Assembly: GCA_010015655.1 (NCBI GenBank)
Contig: ML976710.1
Coordinates: 342,798 to 406,797, forward strand
Origin: Bimuria novae-zelandiae CBS 107.79
Taxonomy: Eukaryota > Ascomycota > Dothideomycetes > Pleosporales > Didymosphaeriaceae
Direction: 5' to 3'
DNA length: 64,000 nucleotides
This document shows positions 48,175-60,657 of the stretch, piece after piece. Made by a program: the position numbers and the translations under genes. Below the pieces are notes generated by a model. That model was given only the letters and a program-made list of their open reading frames with translations, did no database searches and was not told the DNA's origin. The number at the start of each line of letters is the position of its first letter. The stretch's first letter is position 1.

Positions 48175-48560
48175 TGTATCGGCGCAGGTCACTTAAAGGA
48201 TCGATGTTGGCGTATCTCCTAGTAGAGGCATGTGGGAGTGCGTGTATAAGAATATAGCCTTGAATGAATTAAGTGCCTATAGGCCTGGTACGAAAGGATA
48301 CGGAAAAGGTACTAAACTATAAAGGCCCTAAGCTCCTCTAAATACACCTCTTCCTAGATGGCTAGCTAGCATATAACTGCCATAGGTTAACCGTTGGTCT
48401 GATGGATCCGAAATAGGTCCGAATCGGATTCGTAGTTCCCTATCGGTCTGATAGATCCGAAATTGGTCCGATACGGATAAGTGTCAGTTTTCGGATAATC
48501 TCGAATCCTGTCTTGACTAGCTAAAGGTTCTCGTGTCGACGAGCGATTGTTCCTGTTACA
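48175..48560 (-). repeat. gypsy-2 3' LTR, left copy, 386 bp
   Basis: Starts TGTATCGGCGCAGGTC and ends TTCCTGTTACA. It contains two related blocks (ggtctgatggatccgaaata and ggtctgatagatccgaaatt). Outer half preserved, inner half mutated. Confidence 0.92.
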
Positions 48561-48724
48561 CTACCCCCTCCTTTATAACTTGTAGATAGTCCCTTATCTG
48601 TGCCGTGTGTGAATTGTTTCGCGCGTTTTAGCTGTTTCTAGTAACTAGTGTAGTTAGTGACGTTGCGGTAGTAATTATAACTCTACTAATTAATTAATTT
48701 CTATTTATCTTATTTTGCTGGTTG

Positions 48725-49251
48725 TGCGCGTTTGGTTGCGGCAACGTGCCTAACTATAAGTTCCTTAAGCTATCCTCTAAAAAGTGTAGCTATTGCACCT
48801 CTTAGAACGAAAAGTGCAACTCTGTAAGTATAGTAATTCTAATTCTAGTCCGCTTTGATGATAGATTAGGTAGGTGCCTGACTTCGTGGAGTCCGAATTT
48901 CGGACTTTTAGGAGGGCCTTGCGGAATTGGGAGGGGGCTAGCGAGGAGGACGCTGCTAACCTCCGACCCGCGCTTAATAAGGCTGCGAAGGACCTGGGCA
49001 CAATTGTGCAGGTTACCTAGGCGGGTAAGGCTGGGCTGACTTTTGTGGAATTGCTACTCGCGTAGCATTCTGCTTCTATGCGGGTGGAGGATTGTCTGCG
49101 GCGTGTGGAGGAGGCAGTAGATGATCTTTATGACACTATAAGGACGGCTTTGGAGGGGGGTCGGGGGAAGGGAAAGGGTAAGAGGAAGGGGAAGGCGCCT
49201 GCTGCCCTTAAGGGTGCTCTACCTAAGCCCTCTAATTTAAATAAGGAGTAG
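48725..49251 (+). pseudogene. Antisense, intron-containing ORF in gypsy-2 with a Zn2Cys6-like pattern
   Basis: Plus strand, opposite to pol. The upstream exon (to 48823) reads CAFGCGNVPNYKF then KKCSYCTS, a stop, then NEKCNS; the downstream exon 48874-49251 reads VPDFVESEFRTFRRALRNWE onward and ends in a basic tail (GRGKGKGKRKGKAP). The two are in different frames and are joined in phase by an intron 48824-48873 with donor GTAAGTA and acceptor GGTAG. Internal TAGs (about 48803, 49018 and 49063) fit CAG-to-TAG. The second triad C-x2-C-x6-C is clear; the first is C-x3-C-x5-Y with Tyr from TGT to TAT. The start codon was not found. Function unknown; DNA binding is inferred only from the pattern. 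Confidence 0.55.
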
Positions 49252-52200
49252 AATTTTATTTTATTTTCTTTCTTTTCTTTCTTGTACTTATTAGAATTTA
49301 AAACTCTTAGGCCTGCTACTCTGTTCCTTGTTCCTATAAGTGAATCCACTGACTCAATGCCTTTGGAGGTCCGGGGCGATTCGGATACTTGTTATAAAAT
49401 TGTCTTAACTTGTGGGGGGCTCCTATGAAGTTCGATGCAAGGTACTATACTAGATCTAGGTTATGTCCTACCTACTTAACTCTATATTTAAGGGTATGTT
49501 AGGATAGCTTATTAGCTAAGATCTCCTTAACTTCCTATTCCTCTACTCTATTAATAGGGACACCTGGCGGTTTCGGAGCTTCTTGTCCTGGCAGTAGGTC
49601 TTAAGGATCTTTATAGAGGAGATTTAGAGCAAAGACATTATAGATTTAGGACCCTAAAGGAAGTTTAAGTCTATATAAGTAACTAACTTGTTCTATTACT
49701 TTAAATAGGCCCTCCCACTTGTCGGATAGCTTTTGGCTAGGTCTTGACACCGTAAGATTGCGAGCGTCTAGGTAGACTATATCGCCAACTTCCTAGTTAA
49801 CTAGGCGATGGTGTCAATTAATTACAAATCGCATTTAGTCTTGTGCTCGTTCTATATTTTCCTTCGCTAGCTACTAAGTGGCATACATTCGTTTAGCTAG
49901 TAATTAAGCGTCTTTAATATTTAAACGATCCTGGGGTTTGGTGAATGAGGTAGGATTCCAATCCTAACTTTAACGGGGTTCGGAGCCATACAGGATCTAG
50001 TAGGGTGACATGCTAATAGCCGAATAGGGTAGAGTGACCTGCGCTCGATCGATCAGGGGTAGAAGTGAACTCTAGTTATCCTGGTAGTAGGATACGAAGG
50101 GGCGTAGCCTCTGGTTGATATACTTGTTTATGATTTCTGTCTGGCTATCTGTCTCTTTATGGTACGCGGTAGATAGCTTCACTTTGACGCCTATAATCCG
50201 ACAAAACTCCGACTAGAATGTGGAAACAAACTGAGGACCTCGATTAGAGACAATAGACTCTAGAGTGTGTCTAAATTAGTACACCTATTATATAAACAAG
50301 TTAGCCATTTCGCGGGCATCAATCGATTTGTGGCAAGGAATAGATACTACTTATTTAGATAAATAATTAATAACTACTATAATCTGATTGTATCCGGCCC
50401 TGTCCTTAGGAAATTTCTTAAAGTCGATACACAGATGTTGCATAGGCCTATTAGGGATAGGTAACGGATGCAAAAACCCTAGAGTAGGGGTCTGCCTTAG
50501 GTGTGCACGTCGGCAGGGAATGTAGTTTTGTATATACTGCTTATAGGTAGCTTCTATTCCCTTCTAGTAGTACTTTCGAGAGAGTAACTAGTAGGTTTTT
50601 ATATAACCTGGATGAGCCGTTGACTTCTAATCATGGATTTCCCGGATAAGGCGGGTATATAGAGTAGATTCGGGAGGGACGCACAGTCTGTCGTTGTACA
50701 GAATAAGACTATTATAAATCCAATATTTCTCTAGTAGGGACTAGCGTTCTATGATAAATCCAAGGCGGTTCTCCTGCAGCAAGGCTTTAATAAGTTAATA
50801 AGAATCTAGACTTATAATGTCTTTATTAGTTAATAAGGCGAACACGTCGACTTCGGCATTAGACTTCTTAATGTAGGTCTAGGCCAGGTCGGAGTTAATT
50901 CGGGGGTCAAGTCGATAGGGCCCTAGGAATACTCGGCTACGATTATCATTTTAAATAGCCTTAAGGTCCGCAAGATCTTGTTCTTATTAACTTAGGATAT
51001 TAGCTCTAGCGTTGCTTTTACCTAGCGTGTATTCGATCTAGAAGTTAAACGAGGATAGCATTTCGTACCAGCGAACTTAACAAGCATTAAGGACCTTAGT
51101 AGTTATAAAGTATTCTAAGGATTAATAATCTAAAAGAACTTAGATTATAGTTTAGGTAGAAGCGAGTTCTGCGCGCCACTTAATAAAGGCAGTAATAATA
51201 GTAAATAATTCCTTATTATAGATCTCCTAGTTTAGTTCGGATCTGGTTAGGACATGACTGTAGAATGCCACTGGTTGAACTTTTCCATCCAGATGTTCCT
51301 AGGATAGTACTCCTGCAATTACTCCGTCTAATGCGTCTGTTTCTACCCTAGTAGGTAGTTTAGGGTCGAAGTAATAGAGGGTGGGGATAGCTAGTAACGC
51401 CTGTTTAATTTGCTAGAAGGCGACTTCACACTCCGAACTCTATTCAAATAGGATTTAAAGACTTTGCAGGGTACTAATAGGTTTCGTAATATAAGAGAAG
51501 TCCTTAATAAATTGCTAATAGAACCTAGCAAATCTAAGGAACGACTTTACACCTATTACGGTCGTAGGGGCTTTCTAGTTCCGTAGTGCTTCTACCTTGG
51601 CTGGATCTACCTCCATACCAGTATTGGTAAGGATATAACCTAGGTATCGGGTCCAAGTCACATGGAATTCGCTTTTGAGGATGTTGACTTGGAGGCCGGC
51701 TTTCCGGAGACGATCTAATACCTTCTGAACGTGCTCAATGTGTTCCTCGACAGTGTCGAAATAAATAAGGATGTTATCTAGGTACGCAATACAAAAGTTG
51801 TTAAGATAATTAATAAGAATATTATTTATGTATTGCTAGTAGGTAGCTAGTCTATTATATAACCTAAAAGGCAATACCTTGCACTTGTAAGATCCGTATT
51901 AAGTCTAAAACGTAGTGTACTCTTCTAATTCAGGATCTATGCGAATTTTATTAAAGGCAGCTTAGATATTAAATTTAATAAATATCTTGGCCTTAGAGGG
52001 GCGAGCCAAAAGTTCGTTAATTCTTAGAATTAGGTAAGAGTCCTTTTAGGTTAGAAGGTTAAGTTTGCGGTAGTCTACATATATTCGAAAATCTCTGTTT
52101 AGCTTTCGTATATAAAGGATGGGAGACGCGAAAGGGCTTTAACTATGCTTAATAAATCCCTTTTAAAGATGTTCTAGAACGTACTTTTTAATAGCCTCTA

Positions 52201-54677
52201 GTTCTTCCAGACTAGATTTATATAGAGGACTATAGTTGTTCGGAAGGGGTTTAGTAAGCATAATCTTATAGTTATATAGTCGGCGCGGGGGTAGCTTATC
52301 GGCCGCAGTCTTGCTAAACACATCCTAATACTAATAGTATATCTAGGGAAGTCGTTCTTTAATAAGATAAGCATTCTTAGGATCTTTAGCGTGGCGTTAA
52401 GTTTATATATAGTCTAACAAGCGTTCGATTTCGTACAAAGAAGTAGTAAAGAATTCGTTAACTAGCTTTTTCATGTTAAAGTGAAAGGCGTTTGCTAAGA
52501 TAAGAGCAATTGTGGGCATCCGCATCGCCTGCGGAGCGGATGCGGAATAGGCAGGTTTTAGAGCGGGATCTTGAGAAATTAGGGGTACTGTCTTCCTACT
52601 TAGAGGGAGAGGATGAGGCAGTTGAATAAGGCCCTTAATGCGATTAACTATAGGGCTGTTCTTCATCCAATATTGTTCCTGTTCCTATAGGATATCCCGG
52701 CGACGAATGTCTTGCTGCACCTCTAAGTTCTGAATTAGCTATTCTAGCTACATTAAGATAGTTTTAGAGGGATCGTAGGTCTTAGGATACTTTACTAGCT
52801 ATAAGATCCAATTCCGCTCTATATCTAATTAAAGCTTAAAGCGCTTAAGCTATTAGAGTCCTAGGATGCAGTCCTGTGTTCCTAAGTCTATTACTATAAA
52901 GGGGTAGTTATAGATCGTTTGCCTATCTATCCTTATATGCAAACGAATGTATCGGTCCACTAGGGCACGAATCTTATTTAAGAACCCTCGAACTATAACG
53001 CGGTACGGTAGTTTTCGGATAAAAATATAAAGTAACTAAGATAAAGAAGCTATAATTTAAGAATTAATAAAAAGAAAACCTTAGGCACTAGTGTTAACAA
53101 GGGCATTAAGTTAGATCCTGTACCCGTTCGAACGGAGTACAAGGGGGGTTTGAAAGTAAGGACCTCTTAGTAACTTTAATAAATCTATATTAGAAAGGTC
53201 GTACTTGCTTATACCTAGGGCGGAGGCTTTTCCTAGGCGTCTTCGTTTCCCGGGGATGCTTCCTTATCCGTATTAACGTATTCTTAATTAGAGTCTAGTT
53301 CCACTCTAATCTCGCGGACGCGGGGTTAAGGGCAATCTCTAATAAAGTGTCTTAACTTTCTATAGTTATAGCAGGTGTTAGAACTTGTTTATATTATTAG
53401 AGGTTGCGATAGCGGGACTGTCCTGTCTTAGGGCGCATTCGGAGTAGATTCCTTAATAGGCCTGTATAGTACCTTAATTAGGGTACTAGGGTAAATTTCT
53501 TCCTTATAGTTCTTCTAACGCAGAGGTTAATTTATACTAGTTATAAAGTAAGTAAAAGGACTTATTAGTGCATTCCGCGTTTCTAAGTCAAAGGCTATTA
53601 GGTAGGCTACTATTTTCTTAAAGGAATTATTCTATAGGTGCTTAAACCCTATATTTAGAGCCCTTAAGAATGGTGTTATCTTTTCCTACAGGAATAGAGA
53701 CTATTTATTCTTATAAACTCTACCTTGGATTGCTGCACTAATAAACTTAGCCTTAAAGGCAGGGAAAGTTTCCTTAAAGGTTATTTTTAAGCGTTAGAAC
53801 GTGGTCTAGTACTTAGCTTCCTTGTTGCCAGATATAAAAAAGGATAATAGTAGTTCGATTATCTCCTTAACATTCTTAAACCGTAACGTATCTAAAGTAG
53901 CTAGGTACTAGGGTTCCAAATATTCGCGAGCGGTACTAGAAGTATATCCCTATACTAATACCATGCAAGCGCGTTTACTCAGATAGTAATCCGCGTTAAT
54001 CTCGAGATGGTCCCTAATTAATGCTTGCTATTAAGGAAAGGTAGGTTCTTTCCTATTAATTAGGGATTCTATCATGGGAGTTCGCTTAGATAGCTTTGCC
54101 ATAATAGTGGCGGGAGATTCGGACTGGTATCGGAGGGCTATTAGGGGTGATTTAATTGTAGGCCAGGCTTGGTCCCTAGCTTAGGATTCTCTAGTTAATT
54201 GCTTTAGTTGTGCTTGCATTTAACGCAATTAGTTCTAGAGAGCTATTACTAGGTTAGCGGATTAAACTAAATTAGCTTCGGGTCTAATAATAGGATTGTC
54301 TAGAGTATTATCACTTTCTTCGTCTTCTTCGCTCTTTAAAGGTTCTGGGGGTGGCTAATAGTCTCCCTAAGTCCGACTCTGGGCCGCCTGCCGTGCCGTT
54401 TTTAATAATGCTAAAGCAGACATTAACGTTTAATTTTAAGTCTATAGGTTATTAGTAGTTACTACTTTTCTACCTTGGCGCAACTTTACGCGACTTTTCT
54501 AAAGTTAACCTAATTTATCTATAATTAGGAGTTCTAAACCTAAAGGCTTTAGTTAGTAGGAGGTCTCTAGAATCCTGCCTATAGAGAAAACCAGGGACGC
54601 GCCAACGCGGGTCTGTTCTGTTCTTATAGCGATATTCTTTAAAGCCGTCACTAGTAGTAGCGACCTTTTCCGTATAA

Positions 54678-55063
54678 TGTATTAGCGTAGGTTACTTAAA
54701 GGATTAATATTAGCGTATTTCTTAGTAGAGGCATGTAGGAGTGCGTGTATAAGAATATAGCCTCGAATAAATTAAGCGCCTATAGGCCTGGTACGAAAGG
54801 ATACGGAAAAGGTACTAAACTATAAAGGCCCTAAGCTCCTCTAAATACACCTTTTCCTAGATGGCTAGCTAGCACATAACTGCCATAGGTTGACCGTCGG
54901 TCTGATGGATCCGAAATAGGTCCGAATCGGATTCGTAGTTCCCCATCGGTCTGATAGATCCGAAATTGGTCCGATACGGATAAGTGTCGGTTTTCGGATG
55001 ATCTCGAATCCTGTCTTGTCTAGCCAAGGGTTCTCGTGTCGACGAGCGATTGTTCCTGTTACA
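54678..55063 (-). repeat. gypsy-2 5' LTR, right copy, 386 bp
   Basis: Starts TGTATTAGCGTAGGTTAC and ends TTCCTGTTACA. Same length as the partner and different only by transitions; inner (left) half more mutated, outer half preserved. Confidence 0.92.
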
Positions 55064-55304
55064 TAGCTATGCGGACGCGACAAACGAGGCGCGAGCGCCT
55101 CTACAAAGCCTAGAAAGTGGTTTACGTTAGTATTAGAACTGTTATCTAGATGAGCCCGCTAGCATATTTAGATAGTGGTTAAGGAAGGAAAGGCAGGTCC
55201 CTGGGGACGGCTAGTCTTGTCTTTGCAAGATGAAGTGGGGCGGGCCGGATTAGCGATAATCCAGGACGCGTCGGCTATTCGCCAAGGCCTGCCAGCCGGG
55301 CATA

Positions 55305-57438
55305 CCGTGCCCGTGCACCCAACGCGCGCCGTCGGCCAACGCGCGGAATTGGCCCTAGTTATTACTAGCAAACTTAGGGCCGTAGAGTCACATATAATAG
55401 TTGTTATTACTAGATTTTCTAGTAGAGTGATCTATAGGCCTATGCGATAGAATTTACTACTAAAATTTACGTAGTTAAAGTATTTTATGGTTGTAGCTAT
55501 TTACTATAGGTGCAGGTGCTAAGCATGGCTTATAAGTAACACTACTACTTTATATAGCTATAGAACCACGTTTCTATCTCTTTTTAACCCCTTATTACTA
55601 TAAGGCCTTGCGCTTACGTTTTTATGTAGTCTAAGATCTATTTTAAAAGTCGCGCTACTATTTTTAGCGTGCTCTCTTAGCTTTACGCGTATTAATAGCT
55701 TAGCGCTCTTTTATACGCTTTCTCTCTCGCTCTTCCTTCTCCTTTGCTACTATCTAGCGCTTTTCTTCTATAATTTGCTTCTTATACGCTATAGCAGCAG
55801 CCTTTAACTTTCTTACTTTTTCTTTTTAGAACTCCTCCTCCTCTACCTTACGCTTTACTAACCTTATCCGTGTGCGCGCTTCTTGAAAGGAGCGAGGAGT
55901 CTACATTATGTATGGTCCCTAGTACTCGTAGTGTTATAGTAAAGCTAGAGGCTTGTCTTGCTTTTCTCGCTTCCTCTTAGTAGTAAGAGCGTCTATTAGA
56001 CCTTCATTTTCGCTCCTTATAAGGGTGTTTTAGATAGCTATATAGTGGAGCGATTACTAAATAATTAATATATCCTTCTTTATTGCACCCCTTAACGCAC
56101 GCCTTACTACTTAATCTAGAACCCTCTACTATTCTCCTTTATAGATAGTAGCGTTAGAGTTGCTATCTTTTGCAGTCTTGGAGTCGCTATCTATAAACTT
56201 ATCTAGTATAACGTTAGGGTTAAATGGGCTTACGCCCACTGCCTTAAAGAAGCTAAGTATATTTAATTTAGTAAAGCTAGCTACCTAGGCATCCTAGAAT
56301 AGCGAGAAGAAGTTAGGCTTCTTTACTAGTACTAGGCCTTTATGCTTAAAGAGGCGCTCTCCTAGCTTCTTTAAGTATGCTATACTAAGAGGCTTAAATA
56401 TTACTATATTAAGTGGCTAAAGCGTGTGCGTGCTGTGAGGTGAATAGATACTTATAAGAATTTTGTGCTAGTAGCAATACTCTAAAAACTCTTTAGTTAG
56501 GTAACTTCTATAGCTATTCACGAGTAATAGGCGGTACTTTCTTTAAGCTTTAGATATAGTAAAGCGCTAGAACACCTATTATAGCTAAGTAAGGCCTAGG
56601 CCGTCGTTGCTCTAGCTACTAGGTAATACTCTAAAGAAGGCTATATGTTCTCCCACCTTTACATCCTCCACCTAGGTGCTCTGAATATTCTGAGATTTAG
56701 CCGGATATATGAGGCCTAGAGGAAGAGCAGATCCATCCGCGCACACACATGCTATAAGGCTTACCTACTTATAATTACCATCCTGTAGTATCTACCTAAA
56801 GGGTTTCTTCTTAAATTAACGCTTGCTAAAGATTCTCTTCTGTTTGCTAATAGCTCTAATTATAAAGCCTTTCTTATTTATATTATATGTATGCGCAGGC
56901 TCTATTTTATAGAATTTAATTTTATTACGTAGCGCGTTGTAGTATAGCTTATACTTATTACTAGAGTTAGTAATGTAGCGTTGCCGGTCTATAGATATAG
57001 TAAATTAAGACGTAAGCTTATTGTTGTGACGATCTAGGAAGCGCGATACCTAGCTTTTAAAGACCTAATACTTAGCGATATTTAAGGCGAAATCTTAAAC
57101 CATCTCTCTTATAGGTAGGAGGTGTTCTTTTATAAGCTTATCTATATACTTTACAAGCTCTGCCTCCTCTTATAGGCTAAAGTTCTAACGCGTTACTATA
57201 TCCTCTTAGTAAGAACGCGCACTAAGCTCTACTTTACGTATTAAAGTTAAGTAAATAATGCTATGCTTTTAAGCTATTTTTATTTATAGGATTTTTTCTC
57301 TTAGAGGTATACTTTTTGCTTCTGTAACTGCTTCGTCAATGCCTATTATTATTATTGTGCTATGTTAGGATAAAAAAGTGTCATGTGGATGGTGTTCCGC
57401 GCGTTGGCCGACGGCGCGCGTTGGGTGCACGGGCACGG
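55305..57438 (-). mobile_element. Pogo/Fot1 element B', complete copy, 2134 bp, RIP-inactivated
   Basis: Perfect 44-bp TIRs at 55305-55348 and 57395-57438; TA duplication at 55303-55304 and 57439-57440. Inserted in the 3' UTR of LINE E. The minus-strand transposase starts near 57345 (remnant IDEAVTEAKSIPLREKIL), has a CENP-B-like helix-turn-helix, a DDE core at about 56800-56580 and a basic C-terminal tail. It is the same family as element B and gives the uninterrupted reference for it. Stops throughout. Confidence 0.92.
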
Positions 57439-57478
57439 TAGCTGCGCAGAAATCGCGGCTGAAACCGAGTAGGATCAA

Positions 57479-57493
57479 TCTATCTATCTATCC
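57479..57493 (+). repeat. Tetranucleotide tail of LINE E
   Basis: tctatctatctatcc just before the right target duplication; short tandem repeats rather than poly(A) at the 3' end are usual for I/Tad-type LINEs. Confidence 0.75.
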
Positions 57494-57509
57494 AAGCGAG
57501 CGACTCACT

Positions 57510-58280
57510 CTGCCAAGCCCCTATCAAATTGTACTATCACCTATAGTACAACGCGATATCTTAACCACCTAATTAGTTACTAAAATTAAAGAAACTCGAT
57601 TATAGCTCGCGCTTTAGGCTATTAAATAAAACGTAATACTATTATAATAACGTACTATAGCTATTTATAACGTCCCTTAAAAATTTCTTAATAAACGACG
57701 CGCTAAAATCGCCTTTTAACGTAACTATATACCTAACTCTATTAATTTTTTAAAAATAAAGGAGTAAGTAATTATTTAGTATATTGTTAACCTAGATACG
57801 CGAGGATTCCTGTCCTAACTTATTATTATTAAAGATATAATTAATTCCTTATTAGCTAAGTAGCGCTATAAGCCTATTAGCTAAAACTAGGCTATAAACT
57901 TCGTTAAACGTTAGCTAAAGCTTATAGTAAAGTTTAATTAAAAATACGACTATAAGAGAGCCCTCTATAAGGATATTAATATTATACAAGACTAGTTCTG
58001 GCTTATAAAGAATACTAAAGCCAACCATAGTATCCTAGACGATAACACTTATAACTTTAATAAGTTAGGCTTTATAATAGGTATAATATTAACTAAGGTA
58101 ATTATTATAAGCTTTAAGTATTAAAGATAGCTAAAGAGCGTGCAGTAAGGTAACTAGAAATATATTATAATTATTTAAGGCATTAATGCGATAAGGTAGG
58201 CAATCCCACCCTTTATTATCTTTTAGGGAAAGCACTACCTCTCTACCTAGTATAACACCAAACACCAATCTTTTAATTTT
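57510..58280 (+). pseudogene. Degenerate pogo/Fot1 transposase on the plus strand
   Basis: Through many stops the family order is visible: LDTRGF at about 57792, a KYDYKRALYKDINIIQ phrase at about 57945, DDNTYNFNKLGFIIGII at about 58040 (from D-x-Y-N-F-D-E-T-G-F), then GKHYLSTWYN-like sequence near 58230. This copy differs from A, B and C. No TIR was identified; it seems cut off by the LINE remnant that follows. Confidence 0.65.
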
Positions 58281-58299
58281 TAGGCCAGCCTCTTAGAGG

Positions 58300-60508
58300 C
58301 CCTTAAAATCCTAGCAACTAAATAAACTTACTACGCTAATTTAGGAAGTACCTTTAATATTTGCCTAGCCCTTCGCGCAGCCGCGCAAAGGAGCTTATTA
58401 GGATAGTAGAATCTCCCTCCTCTTAGTATACAGGGTTCCTAGACCCTAAGATCCCTTAGTAGCTTTATACACGCGCCTTAAGACGGCCCTAGGACATGTA
58501 TTACTATATACCCCTTTTAAGTAGCTAAAACCCTAGTAAGGGCGCTCTTAAACTTTAAGTCTTTAATACTATCTAACGCTATATTAACAAGACTTAGCAG
58601 ATTACCTAGCTATAGAATACTATTACTATAGCTTTTATAATAGCGATAGACTAACATGCAAAGAGCTATACTAATTTATAAAAAGTTAAAATTATAAAAA
58701 AGCTGTAGTAAAAAGTTATATAGGCGCTAACTTTTTCTTTTTAAGTAATTTTTCTCTTAGCTCCTACTAGAGCAGTAATACTAGTTATAGTAATACTAAG
58801 AGCTAAGAGTTAAGACGCCGCTCTTAAGCAAATATAGCTAAAAACCCTTAAATTTTAGATAAAAGTAGTAGCTAATTACTAATCCTTACTAGGTCCTTGC
58901 CTAGCCCGCTAGCTAAACTAAAAAAAGATAATTAAATCTTTATAGCTATTTCTAATTTAGTACTATAACTATAATAGCCCTCGCCCTTTATAGTAAGACA
59001 GGTTATATATAAGAGCATAAGAGAAATTACTCTTAAAAATATACTTATTATATTACTAATTAATATAGGCTAGGCAATTACCCTAGCAAATAAAAATATT
59101 TAAGGTAGACTTTTAACTTAAAAAAACTAAAAACTTTTAGTAAGAGCGCTAGATAAAGACGCAGTAAAAATCTTTAAATACTAAATTAACTATATAGTAT
59201 AAAGAGTACCTAGCTCTTTCTAGACCCTAGATAGTATAGAACTACCAGCTACTACTTAGCTAGTAAAAAAAGAGATCTACTTATAAATAAGTAAGTAGTT
59301 AGTTAGCTATAAGACTTTATAGTATAGGGCGAATTAGCATAGCCTTACTACTTAAATTATTTTATATAAGGAGCTAGTCCGCTCGTTCTAGCTCTTTAGT
59401 ACTAGCTAATTCTTAAAAGAAATCTATAAGTATCCTACTATATAGTAATACAACCTAGGCTATTAGGGCTACTATAACACTACTTACTATACCTAAGTAG
59501 CCCGCTGTGCACACTGCGGAGACCGCATAAATAGATACTAAGGATAGTACAAGGATAGTTACGCCTATAAAGTTATATATACTAATTATTATAGCCCTTA
59601 TTTAGCTAGTTATATTAACTACCTAATAGCCCCTTACTAAGTTAATAAATATATTACTAAGCCTATAAAGACTAAGCTAAAAGCTATTTATCGCGTAAAG
59701 AAAATAGTATAGTAGCACTTTTATAAGATAGTTAAAAAGACCCTTAAATAAGTAACACTTTAGCTTAAGGCTACTCTTATAAAGATATTAGAGATAGTGC
59801 CTCCCTACCCTTCTACTTAGAGGTAAGAAAAAGATAGCAGGGCTCTACTTTTTATAACTACTACCTCTTATACATCCTCCTCTACTACTAGTAAAGAAAA
59901 AAGACTAAGGCGGGCCGCTATAAGCTAGTAAAGTCTTAATATAGGATAACTATCCACTAGTAGTATCTGCCTATAATTAACTATCTATACTAACCTATTT
60001 ACCTTAGAGAGGGAAGACACTAGCATAAGTAATAACTTATTATTATTATACTAAAATACCTTTATAACATCCTAGCTAATACTAAGTATTAATAGCCTAG
60101 TCTACTAAGTAACTAACTTTATATATACTAAGCTAATATTAGTAAGAGCTTACCTTAGTATATTATAATACTAGAGGTAGCCTTTTAGAAAGGCATAAAT
60201 ATTATATATATCTAAAAGCCCTTTATATATGCTAACTTAAGAACTTCTACCTACCTTAGTTTTATATACCTAGCACCTATTAACACCTAGGATAGCCTTA
60301 ACACGCCAGGCTTAGCCTGCCCTAGGGTAATAACCTACATCCGTAAAGGATGCTACCTACGATACTAGGATAAAAAGAGCCTTAATTACCTAGACGTACT
60401 CTAGGGTATAGTAAATAAAGTTATTATACTTAACTACTATAGATAGCTATACACCCCTAATGTTATTTAATATGTTATATATCTTATACCCCCTCTACTC
60501 TATTTTAT
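58300..60508 (+). mobile_element. LINE H remnant, RIP-inactivated, truncated in the endonuclease
   Basis: ORF1 zinc knuckle ARCAHCGDRINRY at about 59500 with a second partner downstream; an endonuclease start near 60120-60500 (EVAFQKGINIIYI, then RVITYIRKGCYL) that parallels LINE G (AFQEGIDVVCIQEP, RVLIYTLKGAQL). It ends near 60508 just before the G-D-F-N motif, where LINE G sequence starts. The left boundary with the pogo remnant is uncertain (58280-58600). Confidence 0.65.
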
Positions 60509-60657
60509 AGGAAGAGACCACACCTTTACCAACTTCTGAATTTTGAGAACCTGTTGAAATCTGTATATTTTTCATTAGATTCAATCTTGAAATCACCTGA
60601 AACCTATCTCTAAGCCATCCTCTGCCCCTGCAGTGCCTGCAGCTGGTAAATGATAGC

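Larger units (their letters stand above)
48175..55063 (-). mobile_element. Ty3/gypsy LTR retrotransposon gypsy-2, RIP-inactivated
   Basis: LTRs of 386 bp at 48175-48560 and 54678-55063 with target duplication TAGCT at 48170-48174 and 55064-55068. Minus-strand coding: gag knuckle near 53380-53336 (YRKLRHFIRDCP, one Cys now Tyr), protease/linker at about 53100-52700, RT at about 52300-51560 (FCIAYLDNILIYFDTVEEHI; the second Asp of the DD pair is now Asn), RNase H about 51330-50900, integrase about 50700-49990. LTR sequence and pol differ from gypsy-1, so this is a different family. A plus-strand frame occupies about 48725-49251. Confidence 0.9.
37032..57493 (+). mobile_element. LINE E (Tad/I-like non-LTR retrotransposon), split by copia, gypsy-2 and pogo B'
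   Basis: Flanked by a perfect 15-bp target duplication aagcgagcgactcac at 37017-37031 and 57494-57508. Own sequence: 37032-42284, 47763-48174, 55069-55304 and 57441-57493, about 5.95 kb. ORF1 at about 37550-38640 (VQREVIVNIRDTFT; zinc knuckles VVTACGYCAQKHDTRDC and KCALCREAHEA near 38325-38430). Endonuclease at about 38880-39560 (LGDFNLHYPLWGGPDL). RT at about 40140-41060 (LLNVSSAFDNVSHARLLHNL; a GYIDNIVILA box, catalytic D mutated). RNase H at 41490-42284. ORF2 resumes after copia and ends at 55153 after gypsy-2 (FTLVLELLSR). The 3' end has a tctatctatctatc tail. RIP-inactivated except for patches. Confidence 0.88.

Noticed and set aside
54865..55083. Minus-strand 72-aa frame as a gene
   Set aside because: It lies almost wholly within the gypsy-2 LTR.
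57378..57572. Plus-strand 64-aa frame across the right TIR of B'
   Set aside because: It is a chance fusion of TIR, LINE tail and target-site sequence.
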